This document shows positions 1 to 10,099 of a stretch of DNA of 64,000 nucleotides, piece after piece. The stretch is from assembly GCF_008831285.2 (NCBI RefSeq), contig NC_045150.1, forward strand, positions 436,001 through 500,000, in the 5' to 3' direction. The stretch is from Nymphaea colorata. Taxonomy: Eukaryota > Streptophyta > Magnoliopsida > Nymphaeales > Nymphaeaceae. Position numbers and translations under genes: made by a program. Position 1 is the stretch's first letter. The number at the start of each line of letters is the position of its first letter. Under the pieces are notes generated by a model. That model ran no database searches. It was not told the origin of the DNA and saw only the letters and a list, made by a program, of their open reading frames with translations.

Positions 1-437
1 AAGGCTGAAGCAAAGCTGCCAGCTGACCTTGAAGGTTGAAGGCTGAAGCGGCCCGCGGGCGGAGGATCTTACCAGTTACGAGTTAGGTTAGGGTTGTCAT
101 GGGGGAAAAAGTTTCAAAACGAGAGAGGGAGAAGTTTTGAGATGAGAGACAGAGGGAGGGAGAATGAAAAGGAAAGTGAAAACTGAAAAGAGAGTTCCCG
201 CCTGAGACGTTTTTGAAAACTAGTTTTTTTAATTAAAAAACGAGTCGGTGACACTTTCGAGTCGAGTCGAGCTTTAACGGTTCAAGTTCAGTGAACTCGA
301 ACTTGACTCGATTAGTTGAACGAGTCGACTTGTGAACTCGAGCTCGACTCGTTTAACACATGATGCAGCTCGAACTCGCTTATGAGTTGAGCTTAAACGA
401 GTCGAGCTCGAGTAGCTCGACTCGTTGTTCACCCCTA
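1..437. mobile_element. hAT-like non-autonomous element, right end (left end outside window)
   Basis: Positions 240-437 are built of overlapping short direct and inverted copies of GAGTCGAG, CTCGACTC and GAGCTCGA, the style of subterminal repeats in plant hAT-type elements. The block stops at CACCCCTA (430-437), the reverse complement of the Ac-like terminus TAGGGGTG. The sequence directly beyond (438 onward) is copia pre-integrase coding sequence on the minus strand, so this is an insertion edge. No matching left terminus or copy of the flanking octamer cttctagt was seen in 1-240, so the element probably continues past the window start. No transposase coding was seen. The family call is an inference from the terminus and repeat style. 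Confidence 0.55.
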
Positions 438-2100
438 CTTCTAGTGTGTTTGCCCAATTGGCAAGCTTCACACATGAAAGGCTCTGACACTGAAATTTGT
501 GAAAGAATGTGACGAAGCTTCGACATTAAGGGATGTCACAAACTAAGATGCCATTGTAAGAAGTGAGCTTCAAAAGATTAGATGATGTTGCATCATCCAT
601 GGTTGCCGACAAAAAGTAGACTCTCCCTTTCTCATGGCCGCCACCAATCATCTTCTCAGTTTTTTAGTCCTGAAAGCAACACAACCTAGGGTAAAAAATG
701 ACTCTACACTACAAATCCATAGCTGATTTTCATGACATATAACATATTAGTAGGAAAGTCTAGAGTATACAAGACATGTTTGGTAGTATAGTCATAAGAT
801 AGTTTCACCTCTCCACTTCCAATGATAGAGGACAGTCTACCATTTGCTAGTTTCATACATCAAGGCTAGGCAAAACTGCTTAAAGTGGAAAATAATTGTG
901 GAATAATAAAAATGGTTGGATGCACTATAATCAAATAACCACACCAGACCTAGGTCACTAGATACTATACCAACTATCAACGTAGAATTTATAACCATAA
1001 CAGAGGGTGATGCAGGCAATGCACTAGTCGCAGGTCTTTGATAAAGGATATGCTCATACTCTGCCCGACACAAGCTCAAAGTAAAGGGGCCAGTTGGAGG
1101 TGGTGTAGAAATTCTCCCCAAGTGATGATGATACTACAACATGAGCTATCCTTGCAAAGGAGAAACGTATACTAGCAGGAGCTTTCCCACCTTTGTCCTG
1201 TACAGTCCCTATCAGTCGACCATACTTATCCCGACATCAATCCTTTAAGTGCCATAGTTTTTCACAATAAGTGTATTGAAATCTTTCACATCCTACAAAA
1301 CAACAGCTAGTACCTCTCCTCTACACCAGAAGAGCTGCCCTATCCATGTCCTCTAGCTACTGCTAGGGCTGAAGCTGGTACATCACTAGTTGGTTGGGAT
1401 ATCATAAATACTAGTTGACTAAGTCAATTATAAGCTTCAAAAGGTTAGGAATTTCACTTCCAGTGAGCATTGGAGCCTTGCTACTGCATACTTAGGTGAT
1501 AGACCAGCTAGAAACTTAGCTACCACGGTGGGCTCAAAGTGTGACCTGTAACAAGTCTTGCAAGGAGGACGTAGAAATTTTAGTCTTTCATTTCGAGAGG
1601 TAAAGTTTAGAGAACGATCCTGATTTCCCTGTTGTAGCTTGTACAACTACTCTTCAGCTTGAAGATTCTTACTAATATTCTTGTCTTAAGTGTAGGTCTG
1701 CCTCAGGAATTCTCACATCTCCTTTGTAGTAGTGTAGTATGCTATGGCTGGGGCAATTTGGGGTTGTATGCTATTCATTATCTAGGGCATTACCATGCTC
1801 TTGTCTTCTTCCTACGTAGGATACTTTCTAGTTTTTTCAGTAGGTTCATGTTCTTCAATCACATGCTTCTTTCGATGTCTAGTGACTGCCATCATAAGTG
1901 ACCTAGACTAGATTTCATAATTTTGTCTATCCAAGAATGTTCTTTTCAGACATATCAAAGCACTATAGGAAGTTGAACCACGTGAATTCACCAAGATATT
2001 CTCATGATAGACTGATCACAAAAACACTGATCAGCAAATAAAAATGCTAATACTGCAGGCCTGCCACATCAAGTTACACACTTACATCCACACGTCAACC
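438..2100 (-). pseudogene. Ty1/copia gag-protease-preintegrase remnant
   Basis: Reading the minus strand, in order: a gag segment at about 1650-1440 (FLAGLSPKYAVAR, typical of copia gag), a zinc knuckle at about 1290-1215 (TYCEKLWHLKD, then a stop where the pattern expects a residue before C), a protease active-site region at about 960-890 (DYSASNHF, a decayed DSGASNHF) and a GAG_pre-integrase region at about 575-440 (WHLSL, HILSQ, CEACQLGKHT). Several frameshifts and stops separate these blocks, so it is not translatable. The coding sequence is cut at 437/438 by the hAT-like insertion directly after KHTRS. The rest of pol must lie beyond the window or be lost. Confidence 0.8.
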
Positions 2101-2348
2101 AAACCAAGACCAAGATCCACATCTGCAATCCCAAATCCATAGCCACAATCCATGACTACAGCTTCTTAATCCACGACAAACTGACCATCACCACTTTCCA
2201 CAGCTAGAATACCACATGGAGAATCTAATCACGTCCACATCCAATAGTGTGATTAGACTCTACCCTAAGAGGATGCCTTCAGTAGATTAGATCAGAATCA
2301 GAGGATCGACTGAAGGGAGAAGGCCTAAAGTCAGCCTGAAAACTAAGG

Positions 2349-2351
<3 letters not shown>

Positions 2352-2391
<40 letters not shown>
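2352..2391. repeat. (GA)n microsatellite in copia leader
   Basis: About 20 GA units. It lies between the primer binding site and gag of the minus-strand copia remnant, so on the element's own strand it is a (TC)n tract in the 5' leader. Confidence 0.95.
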
Positions 2392-2396
<5 letters not shown>

Positions 2397-2427
2397 CGAT
2401 GCTTGCCGAAAAATGGTCATTGCTAGT

Positions 2428-2440
2428 GGCTCTAATACCA
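2428..2440 (-). other. Copia primer binding site (tRNA-Met type)
   Basis: On the minus strand it reads TGGTATTAGAGCC, one base different from the usual plant copia site complementary to the 3' end of initiator tRNA-Met (TGGTATCAGAGC). It directly abuts the LTR terminus ...GCATCA, as required for a 5' LTR. Confidence 0.85.
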
Positions 2441-3061
2441 TGATGCAGTGGATGTTGGAAAGGGAAAAGTTCAAATATAATCTCTTGCTAATAAGAGATG
2501 ATGTGGAAGAAACAAAAAGTTACATTGTAGTCCATGAAAAATATAAAAGGTCTAAAAAAGACCCAAAGGGAAGAGGAATAATATAAAACAATACTATTAC
2601 ATTCTAAAATTACTTATAACACCTTGCACGACTAATATGATTTTCAAAAAATATTAAGAAAATGAATTTTTGAACTGAAAAGTATATGATCGTTTGAATT
2701 CATGATGAAGTTTTTGTATGACAATGCATGGTTATTTACTATAAAAAGCAACAAAAAAGAAAATACAAACATAGAGTTAGTCTAGCTGCTTCCATTCATT
2801 TTAGTTGTTACCCAAGCAATGGGAAGCATACACAAACTCAAATGTCTTTATGTATACAAAATAGAACCTATTACAACTGGCAGTCTGAGAGAGAGAATAA
2901 CATCACATTTACTTACCCTAATCTCAATAAGAAAGAGATTAGGGCAGAGGTAGAGACTTACAAATAACATCCACCAAAAATAGAGGAATGTTCAAAGAGT
3001 AGTTCTAACTATTAAATATTATAAAAAACCACCTATAAACTTAAAGCCTTCTAATTCAACA
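2441..3061 (-). repeat. Copia LTR shared by two internal regions
   Basis: A 621-bp LTR. On the minus strand it begins TGTTGAATTAG directly after a polypurine tract and ends CACTGCATCA directly before a primer binding site, with canonical TG...CA ends. RNase H/RT coding lies on its 5' side (3062 and up) and gag coding on its 3' side (below 2428), both on the same strand. It is therefore at once the 3' LTR of the right-hand copia piece and the 5' LTR of the left-hand one. Confidence 0.8.
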
Positions 3062-3074
3062 CTCCCCCTCAAGT
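3062..3074 (-). other. Copia polypurine tract
   Basis: On the minus strand CTTGAGGGGGAG directly precedes the LTR start TGTTG. This is the plus-strand priming site of copia elements and fixes the LTR boundary. Confidence 0.85.
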
Positions 3075-4440
3075 TGAAGCATACATATTAATCATGCTCA
3101 GTTTGTCCCAACATCTAGAGAAATCACCGATAGGAAGAGCATTGGTGAAGATATCTGCAGTTTGATCTTCAGATGATATATGAATAGTGGTTGTGGTTTC
3201 TCCTTGAACAAGATCCCAAATGTAATGGTAGTTTACTTCAATATGTTTAGTTCTCTCATGAAAACTGGATTATTTGCAATGTATGTGACTGCTCGATTGT
3301 CACAATACATCTTCATTGGAAGAGGAATCGACACACTTAGGCTAGATAGCATGGATTTTGCCCAAGTTATTTCAACGGCAGTTTGAGCCATAGCTTTGTA
3401 TTCAGATCCGACACTAGATCTTGACACCACACCTTACTTTTTGCTTCTCCAGGATATAAGGTTGCCACCTACAAATACACAAAATTTTGTGGCAAATTTT
3501 CTTTCTTCAACTGAGCCAACATAGTCAACATCACTTTAGGCTTCCACTTCTAGGGTCTTGTCTTTTGTGAACAAAAGGCCTTTGCCAAGAGATGATTTCA
3601 GATATTTGACCACTATCAAAGCAGCATCCCAATGAAGTTTCATGGGTTTTTTCATAAATGGACTTAGCTTCCCTACTACAAAGCTAATGTCTGGTCTGGT
3701 CACAGTAACATAAAAGAGCTTCCCAATAAGGGATCTATATGATCGAGAATCCACTAATTTTGATTGGTCATCATGAAGATGTATGCATGGATTCATAGGT
3801 AGATTGGTCAGTTTAGCTCCTAGCATTTTGGTGTCCTACAATAAATCAAGAACATACTTTCGTTGAGATAGAACTACACCTTCCCTATTGCGAGCAACCT
3901 CTATTCCTAAGAAATATCATAGTTGGCGAAGATCTTTCGTCATGAAGTGTTTTAGAAGAAACAACTTTGTATCATAAATTTCTTTATCTGAGTCACTTGT
4001 TAGGATAATATCATCAACCTAAACGACTAGAATGGTCATACCCCTGGAATTCTTCTTGATCAACAAAGAATGATCAAGAGAAGATCTTGCAAAGCCACAC
4101 TTTAAAACTACCTCAGAGAACTTGTGAAACCATGCATGAGGACTCTGCTTGAGTCCATAAATAGCCTTCTTCAATTTGCACAGTTTTCCACACTCTCCCT
4201 ATCGTTCAAACCCTGGTGGTTGTTGCATATAAACAACCTCATCGAGATCACCATACAGAAGACATTCTTGACATCAAGCTGATACATGTACCGATTATGG
4301 TGTACGACCATAGAGATGATAAGATGAATGGTTCCCAACCACTTCAATTCTCCTTGTTCACTCATCGATATACCAGAACTATTGTCCATTTCGGTACTAA
4401 TGGGGGGACTTCTCAGTCTAATTGGGTGGTCCAGTTGTAA
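3075..4440 (-). pseudogene. Ty1/copia reverse transcriptase and RNase H remnant
   Basis: Minus-strand reading gives in order QLDVKN and GDLDEVVYMQQPPGFER (about 4290-4200), KLKKAIYGLKQSP (about 4180-4130), a VDDIILTSD catalytic region near 4020 (the Y of YVDD is replaced by a stop), YRSLIGKLFYVTVTRPDISF (about 3750-3690) and the RNase H blocks VSRSS...EYKAMAQTAVEI and MYCDNRAVTYIANNP (3430-3240). These are the standard RVT_2 and copia RNase H landmarks in correct order. At least four stops or frameshifts break the frame. The RT amino-terminal part lies at 6483-6800, beyond an inserted LTR. Confidence 0.9.
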
Positions 4441-4811
4441 GATTATATCTTGGACTAATGTCCTAGAAATAGCCCAACAACATGATGACTGAGATATGAT
4501 ATAGGTAAGAATTTGTGCCTCAAAACTCATGAGAAGATGTGAAATAGATGGCTCTATTGCATACATTCCTAAGAGATTGGTTTGAAAATTTTAGAGCACA
4601 CAAGGGTTCCATACAACTCATAAATTGAGAAGGGATAGGATAATTGAAATAAAAGGGGTTCATGGAATCTCCTCAATGTTTACTACAAGATGCTGGTATG
4701 CATGTTTATAAAAAAAATTATGCAATTGATATCCAGCATTGTGAAAATAACTTGTATATGATCCAATAAATCCTTAGACAGACGATGACGGGTCCCATCG
4801 GGTGTGCTATC
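4441..4811. other. Unassigned sequence between copia RT and solo LTR
   Basis: On the minus strand this should encode the RT segment just before QLDVKN, but I see no clear RVT_2 motif here. It may be highly decayed copia or a further small insertion. There is no other gene signal. Confidence 0.3.
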
Positions 4812-6482
4812 TATTCACACCCCACCTTGTTCTCAGAGGCATCAAATGCGAATCAGCAAAAATTCTTTTAAATTGGGGTTTTGAGGAAAATTTTCAAGAG
4901 AAAGGGATCCACCCGTCGGTACGAGGTCCAACCGTTCTTGCCATCTTTAATAAGGGTAATTGGACCAAGAACTTAGGTTCATTTGGATCATGTAAAAGTT
5001 ATTGATGCAAATCCTGTATGTTTGTGCATTGAGGTTTTGGATTCAAGAATCAAAGTTCATCTTGAACAAGTGACTTGTTTTTAAAAAAAAAATTCCTTGG
5101 AAAATGATTTGAAAAGTTATTTAAAGATTGGAGAGTTTTCAAATTGCTTTGAAAACCTTTGTTTTGTCATTTGTTTTGAAATCCACAATTCTTGAAAGTT
5201 GTTTTAATTGGGTATTTTGAATATTGAAATTGAGTTCTTTGTTGTGAACTCAAGATGATTTTTGGTTTGAAATTGTAATCGTCTTATGATCAATTTTTTG
5301 GAAAATGGCCAAGTTACCTTAGCAAGCAAAATTGATTTGGCATTCTCCTTTGCCAAATCGTGTGATTTGGTCTAAGATATTAGAAACTTAGTACTTGATT
5401 AGGTAGAGTTCATTTTTTTGATGAAACATAGGTTCCAAATTGTTAGAAATTCCAAATTGTTAAAAAATGTGTTATTTTCTAAACATATTTTGGTCAAGAT
5501 TATGAATGCATTGCTTATGTTTTCTTTGGACGTTGAGTGAAGTTTACAAATTCTTGTTGCAATGACTTGGTCACTTTTTGAAACTCAAATTTAGGTCACT
5601 TAATTTCTTGAGAATGTACATATGGTGCTATTGACTTTGAGTGAGTGTAAATATATAAAATGAGAAAGGAAACTAGATGATACATACATGCTTCACTCTC
5701 ATAATCCCTCAAATTCATTCACTTGGAGGATTCATGCTTCACTCTCTTACAATCTCTTAAAGTCCATTCATTTGGAGTTGCATATCATACAATCTACACA
5801 TAAAGATTGATTTTAATTAAAATGTAGGACTTTCTTTAAATGTGTTTATCATATTCTCAAGCACAAATGTTAGAGATGTAGTTCATAAGCTTGAGACTTA
5901 ATAAAAAATTATCAAAATGACGAAGAGTATACAAATGATGTCAAAATCAGTTTTTAAAATAGATGAGAGACGTGAATGACATCCACTTTTGTCCCAAAAT
6001 AAAAAAAATCAGATTTTGTGTTGAAAATGATTTTTTTATTTAATTGAGAGAAGATATTTTTGAAAAAGGGGAGTGCGTGACCTCTTGGGTGGGCTTCTGA
6101 CCACACAAGCTAGGTGGGGCCCACACGTACATTATACATAGCATTCTAGACCAAATTAGATCTAAATCAAAATTTGAATTTTGCAATCGGATTTGGATTC
6201 CAAATGACATTTGTAATCATATTTGGATTCCAAATGGCATTTGTAATCAGATTTAGATTCCAAATGATATTTGTAATTGGATTTGGATTCTAAATCCTAA
6301 TTTGGATCTAGTTTGGACTCGTAATCCTGCTTTGGGATTTGTGTCATGAGTCAAATTCATGATTTGAGTCTAAATTGTTCTTTAGATTCGAAATTGACTT
6401 TGAAATTGCATTTTTTCATTATTCTTTTGTAAAATTTTGTCATTGCTTCAATTTTGATGTAGAAAAATTTGGGGTGTTAACA
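4812..6482 (+). mobile_element. Solo LTR, probably Ty3/gypsy type
   Basis: The right edge reads GGGGTGTTAACA (6471-6482) and the left edge TATTCACACCCC (4812-4823). These are inverted copies of each other at 10 of 12 positions, resembling plant LTR ends of the TGT...ACACCCC type. The segment separates two parts of one copia reverse transcriptase (6483-6800 and 3075-4440). A TATA-like ATATATAAAA at 5651-5660 supports plus orientation. No primer binding site, polypurine tract or coding is present inside, so it looks like a solo LTR. The copia coding to the left does not resume cleanly, so the left boundary is approximate. A short flank similarity (ctat/actat) is suggestive but not a clean target duplication. 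Confidence 0.5.
6191..6300. repeat. 30-bp tandem repeat, about 3.7 copies
   Basis: Units begin at 6191, 6221, 6251 and 6281 (ATTTGGATTCCAAAT then RRYATTTGTAATNN), with exact 30-bp spacing and a few substitutions. The core ATTTGGATTCCAAAT is itself nearly palindromic. It lies near the right end of the solo LTR. Confidence 0.9.
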
Positions 6483-6800
6483 ACTATGAATACCCATTTG
6501 GAGCCAACAATGTCACAATCAGGAGGAGGATCAACGAGTTTCCAGGTGCCTCGCTGAACTAAGGCATCCATCTCATCTTGCATAGTTTGTCTCCACTAGG
6601 TATCTAATAAAGTCTGTTGGTGACAAGTAGGAACTGCATGGACAGTCAGAACTTGAATAAATTGTTGCATATTTTTACCAATATTGTCAATAGAAACAAA
6701 ATGAGATATAGGATGTAGGGTACATTGTTGCTTGCCTTTGCGAAGAGCTATAAGTAAGTCTTCATAGGGATCAAGGTAAATCAATTTAATTGCTCAGGTT
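6483..6800 (-). pseudogene. Copia reverse transcriptase amino-terminal remnant
   Basis: The minus strand reads DLLIALRKGKQQCTLHPISHFVS (about 6760-6690), then MQDEMDALVQRGTWKLVDPPPDCD and SKWVF (about 6590-6483). This is the classic copia stretch from the end of integrase into RVT_2 (LPIALRKG...HPIS...W..AM..EM.AL..NGTWELV...GSKWVF). It stops exactly at the solo LTR edge, and the next RT blocks appear below 4440 on the same strand. There is a stop before the MQDEMDAL block. Confidence 0.85.
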
Positions 6801-8261
6801 GAGGTTTGCTTCACATTAAAGGTTCTTACTCAGGTATGATATAAGGATGCAAATTACTCTAATAGCCGGTTAAACCTATTATGTCAACCCCTTCGGAAAA
6901 AATGCTTATATGCACATGTTTTCTGTCTTACAAATTAGTAAGCTTTCAACATACACAAAATCGATGGTGTTGGGAGAATAGTGCAATTCACAGAGTAGAA
7001 GAGAACAATATTAGATACCCCAACACCTAAACAAAAAAAAGTAACAGTTGTTTAAACCAAGTGCCATGCAATGAGCCATTGAAACTAACACTTTGACTGG
7101 TAAAGCTCTAACCATAGATGGAGATGCTAAAGAATAGCTATTCCCCACTTTGCCTAACTAATGATGGTAATTGAAGTTGGCTGTCCTTGAGACATATCAA
7201 TATGAATTCAAAAAAACTTTTTGCATATCTCGAAAAATATGGTAGCAAAACTACACAAAGTACCATGGAAGATGATTTAAGAGGTTGGCAGATCAGTCTC
7301 TGTCTAAGCTATTAATGGACTGTATTGATTGCTTCTTACGTTTGTGTTCCACCCAAAGTCGAAGTGTTCGAGCCTAATGAGTTAGGTCAGCAGTATTTCA
7401 TGGCATTGACTAGTAAATGGCTGGTCATTAGCTCGATTGCAGTTTGATGTTTGGGCAAGAAAAAAAGGAAGGTTCAAGTAGCTTTCACTTTGAGGATTTG
7501 CTTTGTCCAACAACTGAATAAAAACATAGAAGAAAAGCAAGTTAAGAAGTTAAAGCAGCAAGGCCAAGTCCCTCTTTCTGAAGGTGGCTTTAGGTGAGCA
7601 AATGGATGGTAAGATCCAAGTACTGATAAAAAACCATATGTTTTTAGTAGTATTAGGAAGGTAAAGGAGATATAAATTGCAATTGGATTTTGGATTCATT
7701 TTATGACTCAGGTATTTGAATTTGAATATAAGTCTGAAATCCATTCAAGATATGATACCTGATTACCAACAACTCTATATCTGAATATGAAATCCATTCA
7801 AGATCCAATACCTAATTACCAATGTATGTAGATGTCCTTAGTTTCATGTGGAAATAAAGGTGGCCATGCAACCGACTCATCTTCTCAATATGTACAGCTA
7901 ATAACTTTCAAGATTGATAAATAGATCGTCAAAAGAATGTGGGCTGCTTGAGGATAGCTCAATAGCATATTGAAACTATGAATGCAATTCTTATATGTGA
8001 CCTATAGATTTTGAAAATTGTATATAATGGTTTGAAAAATTGTAATGATAATTGCTTTTCCAAAGTATATTACTTGAATTTGAAAAACTATATTGAAGTT
8101 GGAAATTAGGATCATATAATGGCATGTCACTTTTTAAAGTGAAGTCATGAAAAAATGGATTGATTTGGTATCCATTTTTATCTAATACTCAAGGTTTCTT
8201 ACTCCACCATGCAAAGTTTTAGGTCAAATTGTACTTGAAAAAAGAAAAACTGTAATTTTGG
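6801..8261. other. Intergenic, no gene seen
   Basis: AT-rich sequence between two copia remnants. I see no conserved coding motif on either strand. Part may be decayed copia integrase of the minus-strand element, or the undetected beginning of the next element's 5' LTR. Confidence 0.4.
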
Positions 8262-8342
8262 GTGCTGCCCCCTACTCTCTACTTAAGAGAGATTAGGGTT
8301 AATCAATACTACTTTTTCTTCTCCCCTAATCTCATTGCAACA

Positions 8343-8354
8343 TGGTATCAGAGC
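8343..8354 (+). other. Copia primer binding site (initiator tRNA-Met)
   Basis: TGGTATCAGAGC, the exact consensus complementary to the 3' end of plant initiator tRNA-Met. It directly follows the LTR terminus ...CAACA. Confidence 0.9.
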
Positions 8355-9250
8355 CCCCATCTCTTGAGGAGGCTTGACGCCTATCATGTGAGTTATCTCT
8401 TCTCTCTTCCTCTCCTTCCCTCATCTCTTCTTCCCCCTTTACAATGAGCTGCAGATTGATTAGCCATCCAAGTTTTGATCACCAATGATAAAGGAAGTCA
8501 TGAGGTTGTGGTTGATGCCAAATGGATGCCGTGATCCATTGGTCATTGAAGTCATTGTGGTGTTGTATAAATCATTGGATGGCTGCAATTTATCGTTGAT
8601 GCCAAGTGGTTGATCAAAACTCTTGGTCATTGAAGTTGCTGCAAGCTACTGCTGATGGTGTTAAAGAAGTCGTTGATGCTTAGCATAGTTGTGGAGGTTG
8701 GTGATAGTGTGATGATTCCAGACAGTTAGTTGAATGATGTGAATCTATTAGATCTCATGGGGGTGAAAGTCAACTCATATGATGTTGGAGAGAGAGCTGC
8801 TGAAGATGATGAGAAACATCTTTTTTTCCTAAGTTATGTCCAGATCTGATCCAAATCTATAAGTGAATTCTATCACACTTGGTTATGAAAGGCAAACTTA
8901 TTAAATAAACTCTTATACCTTTGGTTGTTATAATCAAGGTCCATTGTTCTAGTGATCACAAATTCTTTACTCATGGAATTGTCTTTATTGTCTATTAATC
9001 TGCTGGCCATGGACTTTTCTTTATTTGGGGCATTTATTAATGCTAATCAGATGTCTTAATTCATGTGAGACATTATCTGTTGCTATTATAGATCATTACT
9101 ACAAATTGAAGAGGTAATTTATGTGGCATTTGGAATAAACTGGGCCAATAACATAGTTCTGATTTTCTGAGTGCTGATTTCTTGCCAACAACACTTGCAC
9201 ATATTCTTGGCAGCAAAACTATCCTTGTTCAATAGGTCTTAAGTTAAAAA

Positions 9251-10090
9251 TATGTTAGACTCCGAAGGTGAACATAGTTATGGTAATCCTGCAAACTATA
9301 AGGCCTTTACAAATCCGTTCTCCTACAGCAACTCAGGTAAGCTAGACAATAATAATTATGAACATTGGTCTAGGACACTTACGATGATAGTTTCTAGACA
9401 CAGGTGAAAGCATATCTTGTTGGAACCTGAACCAGAAAAGAAGATAGGTAAGCATGCTACTTGGGTGGAAGAAAATTATATAATCATGTCATCAATCATG
9501 AACAGCATGCTGCCACACATAGCAAATGGTTTGATATATTACTCCACAACTAAATATGTGGGACAATTTGAAAGACACTTATTCACAGGCCAAAAATGTT
9601 GATAGTGTTCTTCAAGTTGAACAAGAGATTTTAAAGTTGCATCAAGGAGACCAAACTCTGTTCGGATATTGTCTTTGTTAAAACTGTGTATGAAAATCTT
9701 AACTCTCTTTGCCTTTCATGTTCCCACTACAAATCTAACCAAGTGAAAACTATGGTTACTTGATTTCCCTTAGGTCTTTCTACATACTTTTCAGTTCCTG
9801 AAGCTCAAATGCTTACTAGAACAGACATCCCCAATCTCTTGGAGGCATATAATTGCCTAAGCAGACTGACAATCACTCATTTTGATTCCACTACATATGC
9901 CAATACCTCCTCTGATGCCTATACTTCTGTTCTTGTGATTACTAGAGGTTGAGGTTGTGGTATGGCAGACAATACCTATGGAAGAGGCCGTGGACATGGA
10001 ATAGGAGGCAGGGAAAGACTACAATGCACCTTTTGTGGAAAGTAGAGACATGTAGATGCCCATTGTTGTGACAAACATGATCAACCTCCT
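9251..10090 (+). pseudogene. Copia gag remnant with zinc knuckle
   Basis: Starts MLDSEGEHSYGNPANYKAF at 9251 and continues with KLDNNNYEHWSRTL, the copia gag signature 'L...NY..W'. A stop (tga) interrupts near 9402, and a further readable piece runs 9417-9602 (LLEPEPEKKIGKHATWVEEN). The CCHC knuckle is at about 10022-10070 (CTFCGK, stop, RHVDAHC), so one codon inside the finger is now a stop. Further frameshifts lie between. Gag would form the virus-like particle in the cytoplasm; this copy cannot. Confidence 0.85.
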
Positions 10091-10099
10091 AATACCATT

